This document shows, in pieces, positions 60,852 to 64,000 of a DNA stretch of 64,000 nt. The position numbers and the translations under genes were made by a program. Positions within the stretch are counted from its first letter, which is position 1, and each line of letters starts with the position of its first letter. Location of the stretch: NCBI GenBank assembly GCA_043228905.1, contig JBHGNT010000005.1, forward strand, positions 7,378,001-7,442,000. Reading direction: 5' to 3'. Source of the DNA: Azolla caroliniana. Taxonomy: Eukaryota; Polypodiophyta. Under the pieces are notes generated by a model. It saw only the letters and a list, made by a program, of their open reading frames with translations. It ran no database searches and was not told where the DNA came from.

Positions 60852-63800
60852 ATGAATACTCAGATGGGAAGTGCTCTTCCTATGGAGAAGCTCGACAGGA
60901 CAAACTTCGCATCTTGGGAGTACAAGATGCATCAGTACCTTGTCAGACAAGGATACTGGAGCTATATTGAAGGAGCTCACGAAACGCTACCCAACCCGAC
61001 ACACGCCGACTACTCAGTGTGGGAGCAGGCCGCAAACCATGTGTTGTATTGCCTTGCATCATGCTTACATGATCACATGCTTGGCTATATTCGAGAGGCG
61101 AAAATGCTGAAAGAAGCTTGGGGCAATCTCAAGAAGATCTTCGCGGCCAATACGGTTGCCCGCAAGCTCCAGCTTCGTCAGGAGTTGAATGGAATTCAAC
61201 AAAGGGACATGTCAATCGACATCTATGCCTTGAAGATCAAGGAGCTGTGCAATGCCCTCTGGTCGATCAATGTTGGCATTGATGATGAAGAAATGGTGCA
61301 AATATGCCTCAGAGGCTTGGCACCTCGATTGAGTGCAATAAGGTTTGCCGTCCTCGCAAGAGAGAATCCTCCCACCTTTTTCGATCTCCAGTCAATATTG
61401 TTGGTCGAGGAAAATCACATCCGACAAAGGAGCAACACACCAGAGGGTCAGATGCTCTACTCCCAGTCGGATGATGGAATAAATTTTGGCCGTGGAAATA
61501 GAGGCCGATTCGAACAAGGCCGTCACGGTTAGCAGACCCAAGAGCGTAACTCCCACCAATGGCAAGAGGACAGGAACAATCCCAAAGAGTTCGACAGAAG
61601 GGGGAGTCATCACACCGGACCAAGCAACCGTAATAACCCAATCAAATGCGGATACTGCGGAAAACTCAATCACTACGAAGAGGAGTGCCGAAAGAAGAAG
61701 CGAGAGTCGGCTTCAACCAGCCGACAATTCATGAATTACGCATCAAATTCCGACTACGACGATTGTAGCAGAATGTTCATGATGAGGCACAAAGCGCAAT
61801 CAATGGCGACACAAGGTGAAACAAGCACCATGCCCTCAGAGAATGTATGGTTTGTTGACTCGGGAGCATCCAACCACATGACGTCTCATGAAGATTGGTT
61901 TCGGGAATAATGAAAACCTGAACGTCCCGGATATGTCGAGACATGCGATGACACGACTCATCCAATACAGCATATCGAGAACATCCCATTCGGAAACAAC
62001 GACAAACAAACCTACCTCAAGAACGTACTACATGTTCCTACAATCATGTAAAACTAGGTCTCGGTCGGCCATATTGTTGAACAAGGAATGCACGTACGAT
62101 TCAACAATGATGAGTGCTTTATCAAAAGAGGCGATCGAGTCATAGGTCACGACCATCGTGAAGGCCGTATGTTTGTGCTCAAATTGAACGAGGTAAAATC
62201 GACCATGTTTGCAAAGGGCCTCAAAGTGCGAAAGAAAGGAATCCGACGAGAATTTTCGTGCCGTCACACACCTCAGCAAAACGGCGTAGCCGAGCGGAAG
62301 AACTGGCACATAGTAGAGGTAGCACAGGCAATGATGAACGAGAAGAACCTACTGAAATCATACTGGGCAGAAGTGGCGAACACGATCGTATACCTCATGA
62401 ATAGGTGCACAACCTCGGGAGTAAACAATGCAACCCCCATGAGAAGTTTTTCGGAAAGAAGCCGGACCTATCACATGTTCGGATATTCGGCTCCATTGCG
62501 TACATGCATATCCCCGACGAGAAGCGTCAAAAGCTCGACCCGAAGTCGGAGAAATGTATCCTCGTGGGGTACTCGCTCAAACAAAAGGGGTACAAATGCT
62601 ACAATCCATCTACCCAAGATGTCGTGTTCGACGAGTCCGCATCCTGGCACGCACCAGAGACAACTTTGACTTTGACTCCGCTTGACCCGGAATATGCCAA
62701 AATAGAGGTAGAAGCTGAAGATCGACTTACGCCCATGTTCGACGAAAGTCCAATCACGACCTGAATAAGTGGGCCATAAGAACCTCTGAGTGATCAAAGC
62801 ACATCTCGGCCAAGTCCGAAGCTGGACAAAAGGAAGGCGCAAATGGCGTAGTATGAAGACGATCACTTCGACGGCAACGAATCGACTCACTCCCTCGATA
62901 GTGAGTTCAAAGGCCTCGACATCCGGACAAATGGAGCGAAGAAAGCCTTACTATCCGTGAACGAAAAGCTACGCTAGTCCACCCGAGAGAAGAACCCCGT
63001 AAGCCGTTACGGCTACAACGAGTACACGGCGTATCATTACGCCTTTATGATGAAGGTAGCGTCAATACGGGAGCCGGAAACCCTTTTCGAAGCTGTAAAG
63101 GATCCGCGATGGGTCAACGCGATGAATGAAGAAATGCAAGCCCTATGCAAAAATGAGACACAGGATCTCGTTCCTCACATTCCACACAAGAAAACAATTG
63201 GCTATCGATGGATTTACAAAGTGAAACACAATGCCAATGACTCCATAAATCGCTTCAAAGCACGGCTCGTTGCAAAAGGATACACACAAACACACGGAGT
63301 TGACTACGAAGAGACCTTTGCTCCAGTGGCAAAGATGACAACTGTGCGGACCGTGGTTGCAATCGTAGCAGCAAAAAGGTTGCACCTTCATCAGATGGAC
63401 GTGAAGAACGCCTTCCTCCAAGGGGAATTAGAGGAGGAAGTGTACATGATCCAACCACCCGGCATTGAATCGCGCAATCATCCAAACGTCTTGTACTGAC
63501 TCAAGAAGCTACTCTACGCCCTCAAATAAGCACCTCGTGCGTGGCATTTGATGATCATGCAATATCTTCATCAAATCGGATTTTGAATGTCAAAATATGA
63601 TAATTGTCTCTATATCCAAAACGAATCGGATAGCCCGATTTTCATCATCCTATACATGGATGATTTGGTCATCGAAGGAAAGGAGCTCGCCGAGATTAAC
63701 AAGGTCAAATCACTTCTCTCCAGCAGATTTGAAATGAAAGACCTGTACGAGCTCCATTACTTCTTAGGCATCGAAGTAATTCGGACACCATTCGGAATAA

Positions 63801-63918
63801 TAATCTCATAACGACACTACGTCCTCAACTTACTCTACAAGTTCGGGATAATGGAGTGCAAACCTGTGTCCACCCCTCTTGACCGTAATCTCAAGCTTGA
63901 TGGCGATTCTGGCACAGC
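60852..63918 (+). pseudogene. Copia F gag-pol remnant
   Basis: Gag starts MNTQMGSALPMEKLDR at 60852 and is open to a TAG at about 61530. The knuckle CGYCGKLNHYEEEC (about 61650) and protease VDSGASNHMTSHEDW (about 61855) follow in another frame. Two adjacent stops come next. At about 62230 the sequence jumps from FAKGLKV to KGIRREFSCRHTPQQNGVAERKN, so the GAG_pre-integrase and the first two integrase catalytic residues are deleted. RT follows in pieces: QMDVKNAFLQGELEEEVYM (about 63400), LYMDDLVIEG (about 63660; YMDD present) and FEMKDLYELHYFLGIEV. Many stops. Confidence 0.85.
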
Positions 63919-64000
63919 TAACAATCGACAACGGTTCGGTTCAGTTTGAGAGGGTCCAAACGGAACCGTTTAAATTTTTTGAAACCTGAACCAAACCGAA
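63919..64000. mobile_element. Second copy of the hAT-type element (cut by window end)
   Basis: It starts TAACAATCGACAACGGTTCGG and continues GAGAGGGTCCAAAC and GAAACCTGAACCAAACC. It matches the reverse complement of the right end of 42528-43118, so it is inserted in the opposite orientation. The 8-bp flank is GGCACAGC (63911-63918); its partner lies outside the window. Confidence 0.85.

Larger units (their letters stand above)
60480..63918 (+). mobile_element. Ty1/copia retrotransposon F (decayed, runs off to the right)
   Basis: It begins with a short LTR (60480-60733, TGTTGAGAATCGAACTC to CTTTACA) and primer site TGGTATCAGAGC (60734-60745). Gag to RT remnants follow to 63918, where a hAT-family element interrupts. 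Gag is closely related in sequence to that of the B family. The 3' part is outside the window. Confidence 0.85.

Overview
This is a eukaryotic window from a land-plant nuclear genome. Three things support this: an intron-bearing FZR/CCS52A-type WD40 gene, a plant-type domesticated Harbinger nuclease gene, and a decayed CBSCBSPB gene, all embedded in plant-type Ty1/copia and Ty3/gypsy retrotransposons whose copia primer sites match initiator tRNA-Met (TGGTATCAGAGC). I cannot name the species. Several retroelement proteins remind me of fern or other non-grass lineages, but that is only an impression.

About 70 percent of the window (1-47182 and 60480-64000) is nested transposable elements. At the left, a decayed minus-strand copia element (B2, about 1170-20878) was hit by a nearly intact plus-strand copia element (A1, 4518-19310, target duplication GGCTC). 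A1 was hit in turn, inside its integrase core, by a very young gypsy element (D, 6924-16274, target duplication ATAAC, LTRs identical by eye). D carries an intact 1830-codon gag-pol ORF plus an unusual extra 727-codon coiled-coil ORF and a small acidic ORF. Next come a minus-strand chimera of gypsy gag and copia RT (C, 20879-23090) and an unfamiliar helix-turn-helix ORF with upstream tandem repeats (23126-24612). After them lies a copia element (A2, 24966-30560) whose 3' third was inverted by recombination between two oppositely oriented LTRs.

From 31225 to 47182 there is a second nest. It contains a full-length minus-strand copia element (B1, 31225-37016, target duplication ATATG) with an extra segment before its 3' LTR and a solo LTR of the A family (37036-37713, GATCA). 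It also contains a fragmented minus-strand copia element (A3, 37814-47182). A3 is itself interrupted by a solo LTR (38468-38988), a gypsy-D-like LTR remnant and a decayed gypsy element (E, 40749-46666, ATACC). E holds a hAT-type non-autonomous element, a second TIR element and another solo LTR.

The right part (47480-58364) is the gene-bearing island. It has a dying CBSCBSPB-like gene on the minus strand (47480-49118) and a complete ten-exon FZR/CCS52A gene on the plus strand (50457-53735; 554 aa; one GC-AG intron). An intronless HARBI1/ALP1-like gene follows (56865-58364; 499 aa), in which two of the expected catalytic aspartates are replaced. The window ends in another decayed copia element (F, from 60480) cut by a second copy of the hAT family at 63919.

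The host genes are not an operon and show no joint pathway. FZR acts in APC/C-driven cell-cycle exit and endoreduplication. The nuclease-like gene is a transposase-derived protein of uncertain role. The least explained items are the extra coiled-coil ORFs of gypsy D, the helix-turn-helix ORF at 23.1-23.95 kb, the extra segment in B1, and the antisense tRNA-like module shared by several TGTCA-type LTRs.
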